NCBI RefSeq assembly: GCF_039905635.1
Contig: NZ_CP157000.1
Location: forward strand, 2,790,001-2,854,000
From: Microbacterium sp. ProA8
GTDB lineage: Bacteria; Actinomycetota; Actinomycetes; Actinomycetales; Microbacteriaceae
DNA: 64,000 bases
Direction: 5' to 3'
Shown: positions 55,578-63,712 of the stretch, in pieces
Numbering within the stretch: position 1 is the first letter of the stretch
Layout: each line of letters opens with the position of its first letter
The notes under the pieces: generated by a model
What the model was told of the DNA's origin: nothing
The model's database searches: none
Seen by the model: the letters and a program-made list of their open reading frames with translations, nothing else
Made by a program: the position numbers and the translations under genes

Positions 55578-56303
55578 TCAACGGCGGGTCGAGAGTCCCG
55601 CGATCACCTCGTCGACCCAGGCAGGCACGAGTTCGGTCGCACGCCCGGCGCGCGACTCGTCGAACGGCACCGCGTCCTCGAAGAGCAGCAGGGTGTCGCG
55701 GGGCTCGAGGTTGAGCTCGATCGTCCGCGCGCCGAAGGCCGCCGCGAGCGCCACGTACCCCGCTGCGGGATAGACGGCGCCCGACGTGCCGATCGAGACG
55801 AACTCGTCGCATGCCACGACCGCGTTCTCGATGCGCTCGAGCTCGTACGGCATCTCGCCGAACCAGACCACGTCGGGGCGCAGCATCCGCTCTCCGCACT
55901 CGGGGCACGGCGGGCGATCGATGAGGTCGCCGTCCCACTCGGGCCGGGCGCCGCACGCGCCGCACAGCGCCCGGCGCAGCTCGCCGTGCATGTGCACGAG
56001 GCGGCGGCTGCCGGCGCGCTCGTGCAGATCGTCGACGTTCTGCGTGACCACGACCAGGTCGTCCCCGATCGCGCCCTCGAGCCGGGCGAGGGCGCGATGG
56101 GCGGCGTTGGGCGCGACGGCTCCGAGGGCACGGCGCCGCGCGTCGTAGAAGGCGAGCACGGTGTCGGGGTCGCGCTCGTAGGCGTCCGGCGTCGCGACGT
56201 CTTCGACGCGGTGCCCCTCCCACAGTCCGTCGGCGCCGCGGAAGGTGGGCACCCCGCTCTCGGCGGAGATGCCGGCGCCGGTCAGGACGACGATCCGCGT
56301 CAT
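55578..56303 (-). CDS. cobB: NAD-dependent protein deacylase, sirtuin (CobB-type)
   Basis: Sir2-family enzyme of 241 aa. The NAD site is GAGISAESGVPTFRG (about residues 9-23), TQNVDDLHERAG (about 85-96) and catalytic His in HMHGE (about 103). The zinc module shows two Cys pairs (CGAC and CPEC). The FYDARRR segment supplies the Tyr-x-x-Arg pair characteristic of class III sirtuins (SIRT5/CobB), which favour succinyl- and other acyl-lysines. The start at 56303 (MTRIVVLTGAG) is chosen because it overlaps the upstream gene's stop codon as ATGA. It is compact with no fused domains, so it is a metabolic sirtuin rather than a phage-defence Sir2. Confidence 0.93.
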   Translation of the reverse strand: MTRIVVLTGAGISAESGVPTFRGADGLWEGHRVEDVATPDAYERDPDTVLAFYDARRRALGAVAPNAAHRALARLEGAIGDDLVVVTQNVDDLHERAGSRRLVHMHGELRRALCGACGARPEWDGDLIDRPPCPECGERMLRPDVVWFGEMPYELERIENAVVACDEFVSIGTSGAVYPAAGYVALAAAFGARTIELNLEPRDTLLLFEDAVPFDESRAGRATELVPAWVDEVIAGLSTRR

Positions 56304-56920
56304 CGCACCGTGCCCGGTGCGACGTGCGACAGCACGCGCTCCCACACGTCGGCGAGGATCAGGCGAGAGGTGGGATCGGTGGTCTTCGGGACCATCTCGA
56401 CGCGCGCGGACGGGAGCCGCTCGGCGAACCAGCGTGCCGCGCCGGCGGCGGCATCCGGGTCGTCCCGCCCGTTCATCAGCAGCGTCTTCGCGTCGATGCT
56501 CTCCAGGAGCTCTGCGAGCTCGTAGGCGCCGAGCTCGGACTCGGCACGCGGCACGGCGACCAGGGCGAGCCGGTCGACGCCGGCGCCGACGAGGGCGGCG
56601 ACCCGGACGGCCAGCTCCCCGGCGGTGGCCACGCCGACGATGCCGGCAGGGCGATTCTCGCGCTCCTCGGTGACGAACTGCGCGATCCGCCGGGCGGTGG
56701 CTTCCGCGGGCGTGGTTCCGCGGTAGGCCACCGGGTCGTCGACGTCATCGACGGTCAGTCCGATCGCCACGACTCGCGCGTCGCGTCGCATCGTGGCGTC
56801 GGGCAGCGGATCCGACAGCGCCGAGGCGCCCCCGCGGAGAAGGAAGACGGTGCGCTCCGCGCCGGGTGCCCCGAAGCTGCGGTGCTCGTAGGCGGCGTCG
56901 GGTGCTGCTGCTCGGGTCAT
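56300..56920 (-). CDS. Alpha/beta-hydrolase-like protein, probably non-catalytic
   Basis: Protein of 206 aa with the strand order of an alpha/beta hydrolase: TVFLLRGGAS (about 24-33), VVAIGLTVDDVDDP (about 50-63), the elbow region IVGVATAGELAVRVA (about 93-107) and LLMNGRDDPDA (about 145-155). The usual nucleophile G-x-S-x-G is replaced by GVATAG, with no Ser or Cys at the elbow. It therefore looks like a non-enzymatic or strongly diverged member. The overlap of 4 nt with the sirtuin gene implies one operon, and a TAGGCT box 6 nt upstream of the ATG implies a leaderless start. Function unknown. Confidence 0.7.
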   Translation of the reverse strand: MTRAAAPDAAYEHRSFGAPGAERTVFLLRGGASALSDPLPDATMRRDARVVAIGLTVDDVDDPVAYRGTTPAEATARRIAQFVTEERENRPAGIVGVATAGELAVRVAALVGAGVDRLALVAVPRAESELGAYELAELLESIDAKTLLMNGRDDPDAAAGAARWFAERLPSARVEMVPKTTDPTSRLILADVWERVLSHVAPGTVR

Positions 56921-56926
56921 GGCGAA

Positions 56927-56932
56927 AGCCTA
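56927..56932 (-). promoter_or_regulatory. -10 box of the leaderless hydrolase-like/sirtuin operon
   Basis: TAGGCT on the minus strand, then TTCGCC (6 nt), then ATG at 56920. No Shine-Dalgarno. Confidence 0.55.
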
Positions 56933-57009
56933 CGAGTCATCCGCGCAGCCAGGGGCGGCCGGCGCGCGCCGGGAAGCAGGTGCGCGCCGGCCCGCAGGCC
57001 TCCCTACGC

Positions 57010-58542
57010 TCAGGCCATGAGCGGGATCGCACCCACCAGCACGCCGACGGCGAGCATCGCGAGCGACACGACGCAAGCCCGCCACAGCACCTTCTTGTGG
57101 TGGTCGCCGAGGTTGACGCTGGCGAGCGAGACCAGCAGGAGGATGGCGGGGACGAGCGGGCTCTGCAGGTGCACCGGCTGGCCGGTGATCGAGGCGCGGG
57201 CCATCTCGACCGGCGCGATCCCGAAGTGCTCAGCGCTCTGCGCCAGTACGGGCAGGATGCCGTAGTAGAACGCGTCGTTCGACATGAAGAACGTGAAGGG
57301 GATCGACAGGATGCCGGTGATCACTGCCAGGAAGGGTCCGAGCGAGGCGGGGATCACTGTCGTGATCCAGGTCGCCATCGCGTCGACCATGCCGGTGCCG
57401 TTCAGCACGCCGACCAGCACGCCCGCGGCGAGGACCATCGAGACGACGCCGACGATGCTCGGCGCATGGGCGACGATCTCGTCCGCCTGGCTCTTCAGCT
57501 TCGGGAAGTTCACCAGCAGCGCGACTCCGGCGCCGACCATGAACACGTACGCGAGCGGGAACACGTCGAGCACGAGCAGCACCATCACCGCGAGCGTGAG
57601 CGCCAGGTTGAACCAGATGAGCTTCGGCCGGAGGCTCGCGCGGTTGGGGTCGAGCATCGTGTCGGCCATCGCGGTGTCTTCGCGATCCACGACCGCCGTC
57701 GCGGCCGGGATGCCGCCGCGACCACCCGTGAGCGTCACGATGTTGCCGGTGCGCAGCGTCGCACGGGCGCCCGGCTTCGTGTCGGCGCCGCGGAAGAAGC
57801 GTGGTCCGGCCAGCCCTCCCCCGCCGTCGAGGCGGGACTCGTCGATGCTGCCGATGCGCTTGCGCTCCGAGAGCCCGAGGAACCAGGCGAAGGTCAGCGA
57901 GATGACGATGCCGGCAGCGAGCGACGGCAGCATCGGCACGAAGATGTCGGTCGGCTGCAGGCCCAGTGCGGTCGCCGCCCGCACCGTGGGACCGCCCCAC
58001 GGAACGATGTTCAGTGTGCCGTTCATGAGACCCGCGACGCACGTGAGCACGACGGGGCTCATGCCGAGGCGCAGGTAGATCGGCAGCATCGCGGAGGTCG
58101 TGATGATGAAGGTCGTCGACCCGTCGCCGTCGAGCGAGACCGCGCCCGCCAGCACCGCCGTGCCCAGCACGACCTTGGCGGGATCGTCGCCGAGCAGGCG
58201 CGTGATCGCCCGGATGAGCGGATCGAAGAGACCGACGTCGATCATGATGCCGAAGTACATGATGGCGAACATGAGCAGCGCGGCGGTCGGCGCCATGCTG
58301 CCGATCGCGTCGATGATCATGTCGCCGAGTCCGAGCCCCGCTCCGGCGAACAGCCCGAACACGGTCGGCACGAGGATGAGGGCGACCATCGGCGTCAGCC
58401 GGCGCGTCATGATGAGCGCCATGAAGACCAGCACCATCGTGAAGCCCAGTGCGACGAGTATGCCCTCGGACGGCACGAAGGCGGTGGCGTAGCCCTCGTC
58501 GGCCTCGGCGGCCTGGAACAGGAACGGAACTGCCGCGTTCAT
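57010..58542 (-). CDS. CitMHS family citrate-metal:proton symporter
   Basis: Inner-membrane transporter, 510 aa, about 12 helices. CitMHS features are the LDGDGSTTFIITTSAMLPIY motif (about 139-158), the NGTLNIVPWGGPTVRAA segment (about 176-192) and FTFFMSNDAFYYGILPVL (about 430-447). The central cytoplasmic loop (about 235-310) is longer than usual and rich in Gly/Arg. Family members import citrate complexed with Mg2+ or Ca2+. The ATG at 58542 has AAGGAG 7 nt upstream. The divergent kinase/regulator pair of the CitA/DcuS type strongly supports citrate- or dicarboxylate-induced expression. Confidence 0.92.
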   Translation of the reverse strand: MNAAVPFLFQAAEADEGYATAFVPSEGILVALGFTMVLVFMALIMTRRLTPMVALILVPTVFGLFAGAGLGLGDMIIDAIGSMAPTAALLMFAIMYFGIMIDVGLFDPLIRAITRLLGDDPAKVVLGTAVLAGAVSLDGDGSTTFIITTSAMLPIYLRLGMSPVVLTCVAGLMNGTLNIVPWGGPTVRAATALGLQPTDIFVPMLPSLAAGIVISLTFAWFLGLSERKRIGSIDESRLDGGGGLAGPRFFRGADTKPGARATLRTGNIVTLTGGRGGIPAATAVVDREDTAMADTMLDPNRASLRPKLIWFNLALTLAVMVLLVLDVFPLAYVFMVGAGVALLVNFPKLKSQADEIVAHAPSIVGVVSMVLAAGVLVGVLNGTGMVDAMATWITTVIPASLGPFLAVITGILSIPFTFFMSNDAFYYGILPVLAQSAEHFGIAPVEMARASITGQPVHLQSPLVPAILLLVSLASVNLGDHHKKVLWRACVVSLAMLAVGVLVGAIPLMA

Positions 58543-58559
58543 CTCGACTCCTTCGTCGT

Positions 58560-58593
58560 GTCGTGCGGGTGGTGGCGTCGTGCGGGTGGTGGC
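58560..58593. repeat. 17-bp tandem repeat in the citMHS leader
   Basis: GTCGTGCGGGTGGTGGC occurs twice head to tail (58560-58576 and 58577-58593). A minus-strand TAGCCT hexamer at about 58621-58626 could be the citMHS -10 box, which would place the repeat in the 5' untranslated region 18-51 nt before the ATG. It may be a binding site for the two-component regulator or an RNA element. The rest of the 241-nt divergent gap contains two TTGTGC hexamers (58673, 58700) and no gene. Confidence 0.55.
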
Positions 58594-58783
58594 GTCGCAC
58601 CGGTCGCGGTGCGTTCCCGCGAGGCTAGGCGCGCGGCGCGGGTCGTCGCGCGTTAAGTCGCATTCCGGCAGGTTGTGCGCGTAGCGTGTGTTCTGCGCAT
58701 TGTGCTCACGTGCGTGGGGACGATGACCCCTCATCGGCCTCGGCCCTCGCCGGCCCGTCCGCACATCAGGCCAGGGAGGTGGG

Positions 58784-60433
58784 ATGCGCTTCGCGACACG
58801 GCTCCTGCTGATGCAGCTGGCGACGGTGACCGCCGTCGTCGCCGTGTGCGCGCTCGTCTTCGGGTGGCTGGGCGTCCGGCAGCTCCGCGCGGAGTCCGAG
58901 GCCGCCGCCCTCAACATCGCCCGGACCGTCGCGGAGGACCCCGACGTGAAGTCCCTGGTCGCCGAGTTCTCCGCCGATCCGGGAACGCCGGATGCCGCCG
59001 AGCTGCGAACGGGCGAGCTGCAGCAGATCGCCGCCGACGTCGCGGATCGCACGGACGCGCTGTTCGTCGTCATCGCCGACGATCACGGCATCCGTCTCGC
59101 GCATCCGACGGAGGAGCTGCTGGGCCAGGTCGTGTCGACCCCGTTCGCCGAGGTGCTCGAGGGGAACGAGGTCGTCGACTGGGAGGTGGGAACGCTCGGC
59201 GAGTCCGCCCGTGCCAAGGTGCCGGTCTACCCGGAGACCGGCGGCACGCCCGTCGGCGAGGTGAGTGTCGGCTTCGAGCGCGCGAGCGTCTTCGACGACC
59301 TTCCGGCTCTCGTCGCGACGATCGCGATCGCGGCGGTCGGTGGGCTGGCGCTCGCCGCGGTGGCCACGCTGCTGGTTCGACGGCGGTTCGAGCGGCTCAC
59401 CCTCGGGCTTCAGCCGGAGGAGCTCGTGGCGCTGGTGCAGAATCAGGCGGCGGTGCTCGAGGGGGTCGGCGACGGCGTCGTGGCGCTCGATCCCGACGGC
59501 GTGGTGAGGGTGTGCAACGAAGCCGCGGAACGGATGCTGGGGATCGATGCGCCGGTCGGGCGCCGGTTCGACGACCTCGCCCTGCCCGATACGGTGCGCG
59601 ACGCCGTGAGGAATGGGGCGTCGGGCGTCGAGGCCGTCGTCGGCGACCGCGTGCTGTACCTCGACACGCGGCCGGTGCAGCGGGACGCCCGGGCGCTGGG
59701 TCAGGTCGTGGTCGTGCGGGACCGCACCGACGTCGAGGCGCTCGCCGGCCGGCTCGAGACCGTGCGCGCCATGACCGAGGCGCTGCGCGTGCAGCGGCAT
59801 GAGTTCGCCAATCGCCTGCACGTCGCGTCGGGCCTGATCGACGCCGAACGCGTAAACGAGGCTCGGGCGTTCCTCGGCGACCTGACCGAGCGCGGGGCCG
59901 TGGACTTCGGCGTCGCGGGGCTCGAGCGCGTGCCCGACGCCTTCCTGACGTCGCTGCTCGGCGCGACCGCCGCAACGGCGCGGGAGCGCGGAGTCACGGT
60001 GCGCATCTCGGAGGACACGCTGCTGCTGAGCGAGGTGGCCGAAGCGGAGGACGTCGCCGCGGTGCTCGGCAATCTCGTCGGGAATGCGGTCACCGCGGCA
60101 GTCGGCGGCGCGGGGCCCGGCTGGGTCGAGATCGCGCTGCTGGGCGACGGCGAGGAACTGGTGATCACGGTGGCCGACTCCGGTGAGGGCATCCGCCCGC
60201 CGGGAGCCGACCCCTTCGCGCGCGTCGCCGCACGCGAGACGGATCCGAGCGGGAACGACACCGTGCACGGCCACGGCTTCGGGCTACCGCTCTCGCGCGA
60301 CCTCGCGCGCCGCCGCGGCGGCGACGTGTGGTTGATCGACCCCGGCGGCGAAGGGTCCGGCGCCGTGTTCGGCGCTCGGCTGCCCGGGGCACTGCGCCCC
60401 GCCGATGGGAATCCCGAGGAGAAGAGCGCATGA
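58784..60433 (+). CDS. Sensor histidine kinase, CitA/DcuS family
   Basis: Membrane kinase of 549 aa. TM1 is at about 9-30 and TM2 at about 178-200; between them lies an extracytoplasmic PAS-like (sCache) sensor domain of about 145 residues. A cytoplasmic PAS domain (about 215-325) follows, then a SpoOB-type dimerisation motif RHEFANRLH with phospho-acceptor His339, and an HATPase_c domain with N-box NLVGNAVTAA and G-boxes DSGEGI and GHGFGLPL. This is the architecture of citrate/C4-dicarboxylate sensors. GGGAGG precedes the ATG. The stop codon overlaps the regulator's ATG (ATGA), and the divergent CitMHS transporter is the likely target. Confidence 0.93.
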   Translation: MRFATRLLLMQLATVTAVVAVCALVFGWLGVRQLRAESEAAALNIARTVAEDPDVKSLVAEFSADPGTPDAAELRTGELQQIAADVADRTDALFVVIADDHGIRLAHPTEELLGQVVSTPFAEVLEGNEVVDWEVGTLGESARAKVPVYPETGGTPVGEVSVGFERASVFDDLPALVATIAIAAVGGLALAAVATLLVRRRFERLTLGLQPEELVALVQNQAAVLEGVGDGVVALDPDGVVRVCNEAAERMLGIDAPVGRRFDDLALPDTVRDAVRNGASGVEAVVGDRVLYLDTRPVQRDARALGQVVVVRDRTDVEALAGRLETVRAMTEALRVQRHEFANRLHVASGLIDAERVNEARAFLGDLTERGAVDFGVAGLERVPDAFLTSLLGATAATARERGVTVRISEDTLLLSEVAEAEDVAAVLGNLVGNAVTAAVGGAGPGWVEIALLGDGEELVITVADSGEGIRPPGADPFARVAARETDPSGNDTVHGHGFGLPLSRDLARRRGGDVWLIDPGGEGSGAVFGARLPGALRPADGNPEEKSA

Positions 60434-61086
60434 ATCGTCCCATCCGCGTGCTCGTCGTCGACGACGACTTCCGCGTCGCCGGGCTGCACCGCGACATCGT
60501 GGCGTCGCGCGCCGGGTTCACCGCCCTCGAGGCCGTGCAGTCGCTGGGCGCCGCACGGCAGGCCGTGCGGGCGCACGCCCCCGACCTGCTGCTCGTCGAC
60601 GCCTTCCTTCCTGACGGCGACGGCGTCGAGTTCGCCGCCCAGGCGGACGTCGACGCGTTCGTGCTGTCGGCCGCCACCGATGCCGCCACGGTGCGCCGCG
60701 CCCTGCGGGCGGGGGCGCTCGCGTATCTGACCAAGCCCTTCGATGCCCGGGTGCTCGCCGAACGGCTCGACCGCTATGCGCGGATGCGCAACCTGCTGGT
60801 CACCGACCGGCCGCTGGAGCAGGAGCAGATCGATCGCGCCCTCGCGATCATGCACGGCGGTGCGGAGCCCGCGACCGTCACGCGCTCGGCGACCGAGCAG
60901 CTGATCCTCGAGGGGCTCGGCGATGACGAGGCGTCCGCCGCCGAGATCGCCGACCGCGTCGGCATCTCACGAGCGACCGCCCAGCGGCACCTCGCGGGGC
61001 TCGCCAGCCGCGGCCTGGTCGAGGTGCGACTGCGGTACGGCACGACGGGCAGGCCCGAGCACCGCTACATCGCGGTCCGCCGCTGA
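60430..61086 (+). CDS. Response regulator, CitB/DcuR family
   Basis: Two-component regulator of 218 aa. The receiver domain (about 1-120) has the acidic pocket VVDDD (about 9-13), phospho-acceptor Asp57 in LLLVDAFLP and Lys in LTKPFDA (about 103-109). The output domain (about 150-215) is a small winged HTH, AAEIADRVGISRATAQRHL, followed by the C-terminal basic wing RYGTTGRPEHRYI typical of CitB/DcuR/MalR regulators. Translationally coupled to the kinase. Likely activates citMHS in the presence of citrate or a related tricarboxylate. Confidence 0.93.
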   Translation: MNRPIRVLVVDDDFRVAGLHRDIVASRAGFTALEAVQSLGAARQAVRAHAPDLLLVDAFLPDGDGVEFAAQADVDAFVLSAATDAATVRRALRAGALAYLTKPFDARVLAERLDRYARMRNLLVTDRPLEQEQIDRALAIMHGGAEPATVTRSATEQLILEGLGDDEASAAEIADRVGISRATAQRHLAGLASRGLVEVRLRYGTTGRPEHRYIAVRR

Positions 61087-61103
61087 CGTCGGGGCGGGCA
61101 CGT

Positions 61104-62639
61104 TCACCCCCGCAGCAGACTCCGCAGCGCGTCGATCGTGTCGGCCTCCGCGGGACCCTTGTCGGGGCGATAGCCCTTCACTCGGGCGAAGCGCAGAGCG
61201 ACACCGCCCGGGTAGCGCGTGGAGCGCTGCACCCCGTCGATGGCGACCTCGACGACGGTCTCGGGCCGCACGTGCACCGCGTACGACGACCGGTGCGTCT
61301 CGATGGTCGGAAAGAACTCGGTCTGCCAGCGCAGCGTCGCATCGGTGAGGCCCTTGAAGGTCTTGCCCACCATCACGAAGCCTCCGGGCTCGCCGAACGC
61401 CCCTTCGGGGTCGCGGGCACCCAGGTGCAGGTTGGAGAGCTGCCCGGTGCGCCGCCCCGATCCCCATTCGACGGCGAGCACGACGAGGTCGTAGGTCAGC
61501 ACGGGCTTGACCTTGAGCCAGCTCTTTCCCCGGCGCCCGGCGGCGTAGGGAGCATCGAGCCCCTTCACCATCACGCCCTCGTGCCCGGCGGCGAGCGCCT
61601 CGCGCGAGAACTCCTCGGCGCGCGCCGCGTCGTCGGTGACGATGCCGGGCATGCGGGCGTCGCCGACGGCACGGTCGAGCAGCTCGAGGCGCGTCGCGAG
61701 CGGCTCGTCGATGAGGTCGCGGCCGTCCAGATGCAGGATGTCGAAGAACCACGGCCGCAGCACGACGGCGGCCGCGTCGTCCGCCCCGAGCGAGCCGAAG
61801 CGGGCCATCGTGTCCTGGAAGGGACGGGGGCCGCCGTCCTCGTCGAGCGAGAGCGTCTCGCCGTCGAGGATCACGCGGTCGGCGGGCAGCGCCCGCACGG
61901 CCGACACGATCTCGGGCACGCGGTGGGTGATGTCGGCGAGGCTGCGGGTGAACACGCGCACGTCGTCGCCGTCGCGGTGCACCTGGATGCGTGCGCCGTC
62001 GAGCTTGTATTCGACGGATGCCGTGCCCCCGAGTGTCTCGAGCGCCTCGGCCGTCGAGCCCGCCGTCGCGGCGAGCATCGGCAGCACGCCGCGCCCCACC
62101 TCGAGTCCGATGGCGTCCAGGTCTTCGGGCGCGCCGGTGAGCGCGGTACGCGCCGTGGTGCCGAGATCGCCCGACAGCATGGCGGCACGGCGCACGGTCG
62201 GCGCGGCGCGGTCGGATGCTTTCGCGACGGCGTCGAGCAGCACGCCCTCGAGCGCGCCGGTGCGGAGTTCCCCGAGCATGACGCGGGCGAGGAAGTCCCA
62301 CTCCCCCGCCGTCGCCGCACGCGCGAGCTGGTCGAGGGCGGCGGCGCGGGTGGCGACGGAGCCCGGGCCGTCTGCCCCGGCGAGGAGGTCGAGCGCCTCA
62401 TCGACGTCGCCCACGGTCAGCGTCGGCTCGTCGGCGTGCGTCACGGCGAGATTCGAGAGGCTCCGCCACCCGACGCCGAGGCGCCCCTGCCGCGGACTCG
62501 CGGTCAGGAATCCGATCGCCGGTCCGATCTCGTCGGGGTCGAGCCGGCGGAGCACCTCCGCGAGCGCGGCGACCTTGGCCAGTCGCGACGACGTCGAGGC
62601 CACGGCATCCGTCGCCGTCACGAGCTCGTGGAGCAGCAT
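61104..62639 (-). CDS. ATP-dependent DNA ligase, LigB-type
   Basis: Ligase of 511 aa, close in length to mycobacterial LigB. The N-terminal DNA-binding domain (about 1-175) is followed by the adenylation domain with nucleotidyl lysine Lys212 in VEYKLDGARIQVH (motif I), DGETLSLDEDG (motif III), HEGVMVKG (motif IV) and KSWLKVKP (motif V). The OB domain covers about 400-511. It seals DNA nicks using ATP and is accessory to the NAD-dependent LigA; there is no LigD-type polymerase or nuclease fusion. The ATG at 62639 follows a GAGAAT box by 6 nt, so it may be leaderless. Convergent with the response regulator gene (17-nt gap). Confidence 0.92.
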   Translation of the reverse strand: MLLHELVTATDAVASTSSRLAKVAALAEVLRRLDPDEIGPAIGFLTASPRQGRLGVGWRSLSNLAVTHADEPTLTVGDVDEALDLLAGADGPGSVATRAAALDQLARAATAGEWDFLARVMLGELRTGALEGVLLDAVAKASDRAAPTVRRAAMLSGDLGTTARTALTGAPEDLDAIGLEVGRGVLPMLAATAGSTAEALETLGGTASVEYKLDGARIQVHRDGDDVRVFTRSLADITHRVPEIVSAVRALPADRVILDGETLSLDEDGGPRPFQDTMARFGSLGADDAAAVVLRPWFFDILHLDGRDLIDEPLATRLELLDRAVGDARMPGIVTDDAARAEEFSREALAAGHEGVMVKGLDAPYAAGRRGKSWLKVKPVLTYDLVVLAVEWGSGRRTGQLSNLHLGARDPEGAFGEPGGFVMVGKTFKGLTDATLRWQTEFFPTIETHRSSYAVHVRPETVVEVAIDGVQRSTRYPGGVALRFARVKGYRPDKGPAEADTIDALRSLLRG

Positions 62640-62645
62640 GCCCGC

Positions 62646-62651
62646 ATTCTC
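62646..62651 (-). promoter_or_regulatory. Possible -10 box of the DNA ligase gene (leaderless)
   Basis: GAGAAT on the minus strand lies 6 nt (GCGGGC) before the ATG at 62639. It differs from TANNNT at the first base. It supports the chosen start over longer frames upstream. Confidence 0.4.
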
Positions 62652-62700
62652 GCATCCGTCCCCGACATGCACGCAGCCTGCCGGCGCGTCGGCGCGCTCG

Positions 62701-63702
62701 TCACGAAGACGAGCGCCGCCGTGATCCCAGCGACGCGACGACCTCGCGCAGCGCCGGTTCCAGCTCCGGATGCCTGAACTCGTACCCGGCCGCGGTGAGC
62801 GCCTCGGGAGCGGCCCATCTGCTCTTGAGCACGAGCTCCGGCTCGGTGCGCAGCACCCACATCGCCGGCTCGAGCATGAACCGCCAGGCGGGCAGTCCGA
62901 TCGGCGCGCCGACGATGCGGCGCAGCGTCGCCATGAGCCTGCGATTGTCGGAGGCCTCCGGAGCCGCGAGGTTGACCGGTCCGACGATCCGCGGGTCATC
63001 GCGCACGAACCGCACCGCTCCGACCACGTCGTCGAGGTGGATCCAGCTGAACCGCTGCCGGCCGCGGGATCGGTGGCGCGGCGCGCGACCATCACCGGTC
63101 GGGTGGGGGCCGATGCCGCGGTAGCGCGCGTGGGGGAACCACCAGCCGTCGTACTGGGGCCCGCCGAGTCCGACGCGGGCCAGCCGCACGAGGGTCCGCG
63201 TCGCGGGACCGTCGCCGAGCACGATCGCCATGCGCAGCGCCACGCGCCGCGTGGACGGAAGGCTCCCCGCGAAGAACTCGTCCTCCCACGCGCGGGCGAC
63301 GTCGACGGAGAAGCCCGTGCCGAGCTCGCCCTGCTGTTCCGTCTGCGGCCGGTCGAGCGCGTAGCGGTAGATGGTCGCCGTGCTCGCGTTCAGCCACAGC
63401 GGCGGCGGCGCGTCCGCACCCTGGATCGCGAGTCGGAGCGTGCGAGTGGTCTGGACGCGCGAACGCAGGATCTCGTCGCGGTTCGCATCGGTGTAGCGGC
63501 AGTCGACGGACTTGCCCGCGAGGTTCACGACGATCGCCGCGCCGTCGATGAGGGCACGGATGCCGTCGGCATCGGTCCATGACGCGTCGGCGCTCACCCG
63601 GCCGATGGTGCGTACGTCGTAGCCGTCCTCGGTGAAAGCCCGCACGAGCGCGCGGCCGACGAAGCCCGAGGCTCCCGCGACGGCGGCGACCGGGCGGCTC
63701 AT
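62701..63702 (-). CDS. TIGR01777-family NAD(P)-binding epimerase-like protein
   Basis: Short-chain dehydrogenase-related protein of 333 aa. The glycine motif GASGFVGRAL (about residues 10-19), the conserved VVNLAGKSVDCRY (about 59-71), LNASTATIYRY (about 104-114) and the C-terminal DUF1731-like segment (about 275-320, ending EFRHPELEPALREVVASL) define the YfcH/TIGR01777 group. These are putative nucleoside-diphosphate-sugar epimerases of unknown substrate. A loop after residue 180 (GPHPTGDGRAPRHRSRGRQR) looks like a lineage-specific Arg-rich insertion. It follows the DoxX-like gene by 10 nt and is probably co-transcribed with it. Confidence 0.88.
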   Translation of the reverse strand: MSRPVAAVAGASGFVGRALVRAFTEDGYDVRTIGRVSADASWTDADGIRALIDGAAIVVNLAGKSVDCRYTDANRDEILRSRVQTTRTLRLAIQGADAPPPLWLNASTATIYRYALDRPQTEQQGELGTGFSVDVARAWEDEFFAGSLPSTRRVALRMAIVLGDGPATRTLVRLARVGLGGPQYDGWWFPHARYRGIGPHPTGDGRAPRHRSRGRQRFSWIHLDDVVGAVRFVRDDPRIVGPVNLAAPEASDNRRLMATLRRIVGAPIGLPAWRFMLEPAMWVLRTEPELVLKSRWAAPEALTAAGYEFRHPELEPALREVVASLGSRRRSSS

Positions 63703-63712
63703 CGAGCCTGCC

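Noticed and set aside
55578..56303. Sir2 gene beside an IS as part of an anti-phage system
   Set aside because: It is a compact CobB-type deacylase with a zinc module and Tyr-x-x-Arg pair. It has no fused SLOG, TIR or Argonaute partner, and the IS is an unrelated insertion.
58560..58593. 17-bp tandem repeat as a mobile-element footprint
   Set aside because: There are no terminal inverted repeats or nearby transposase; the position in a promoter or leader makes a regulatory role more likely.
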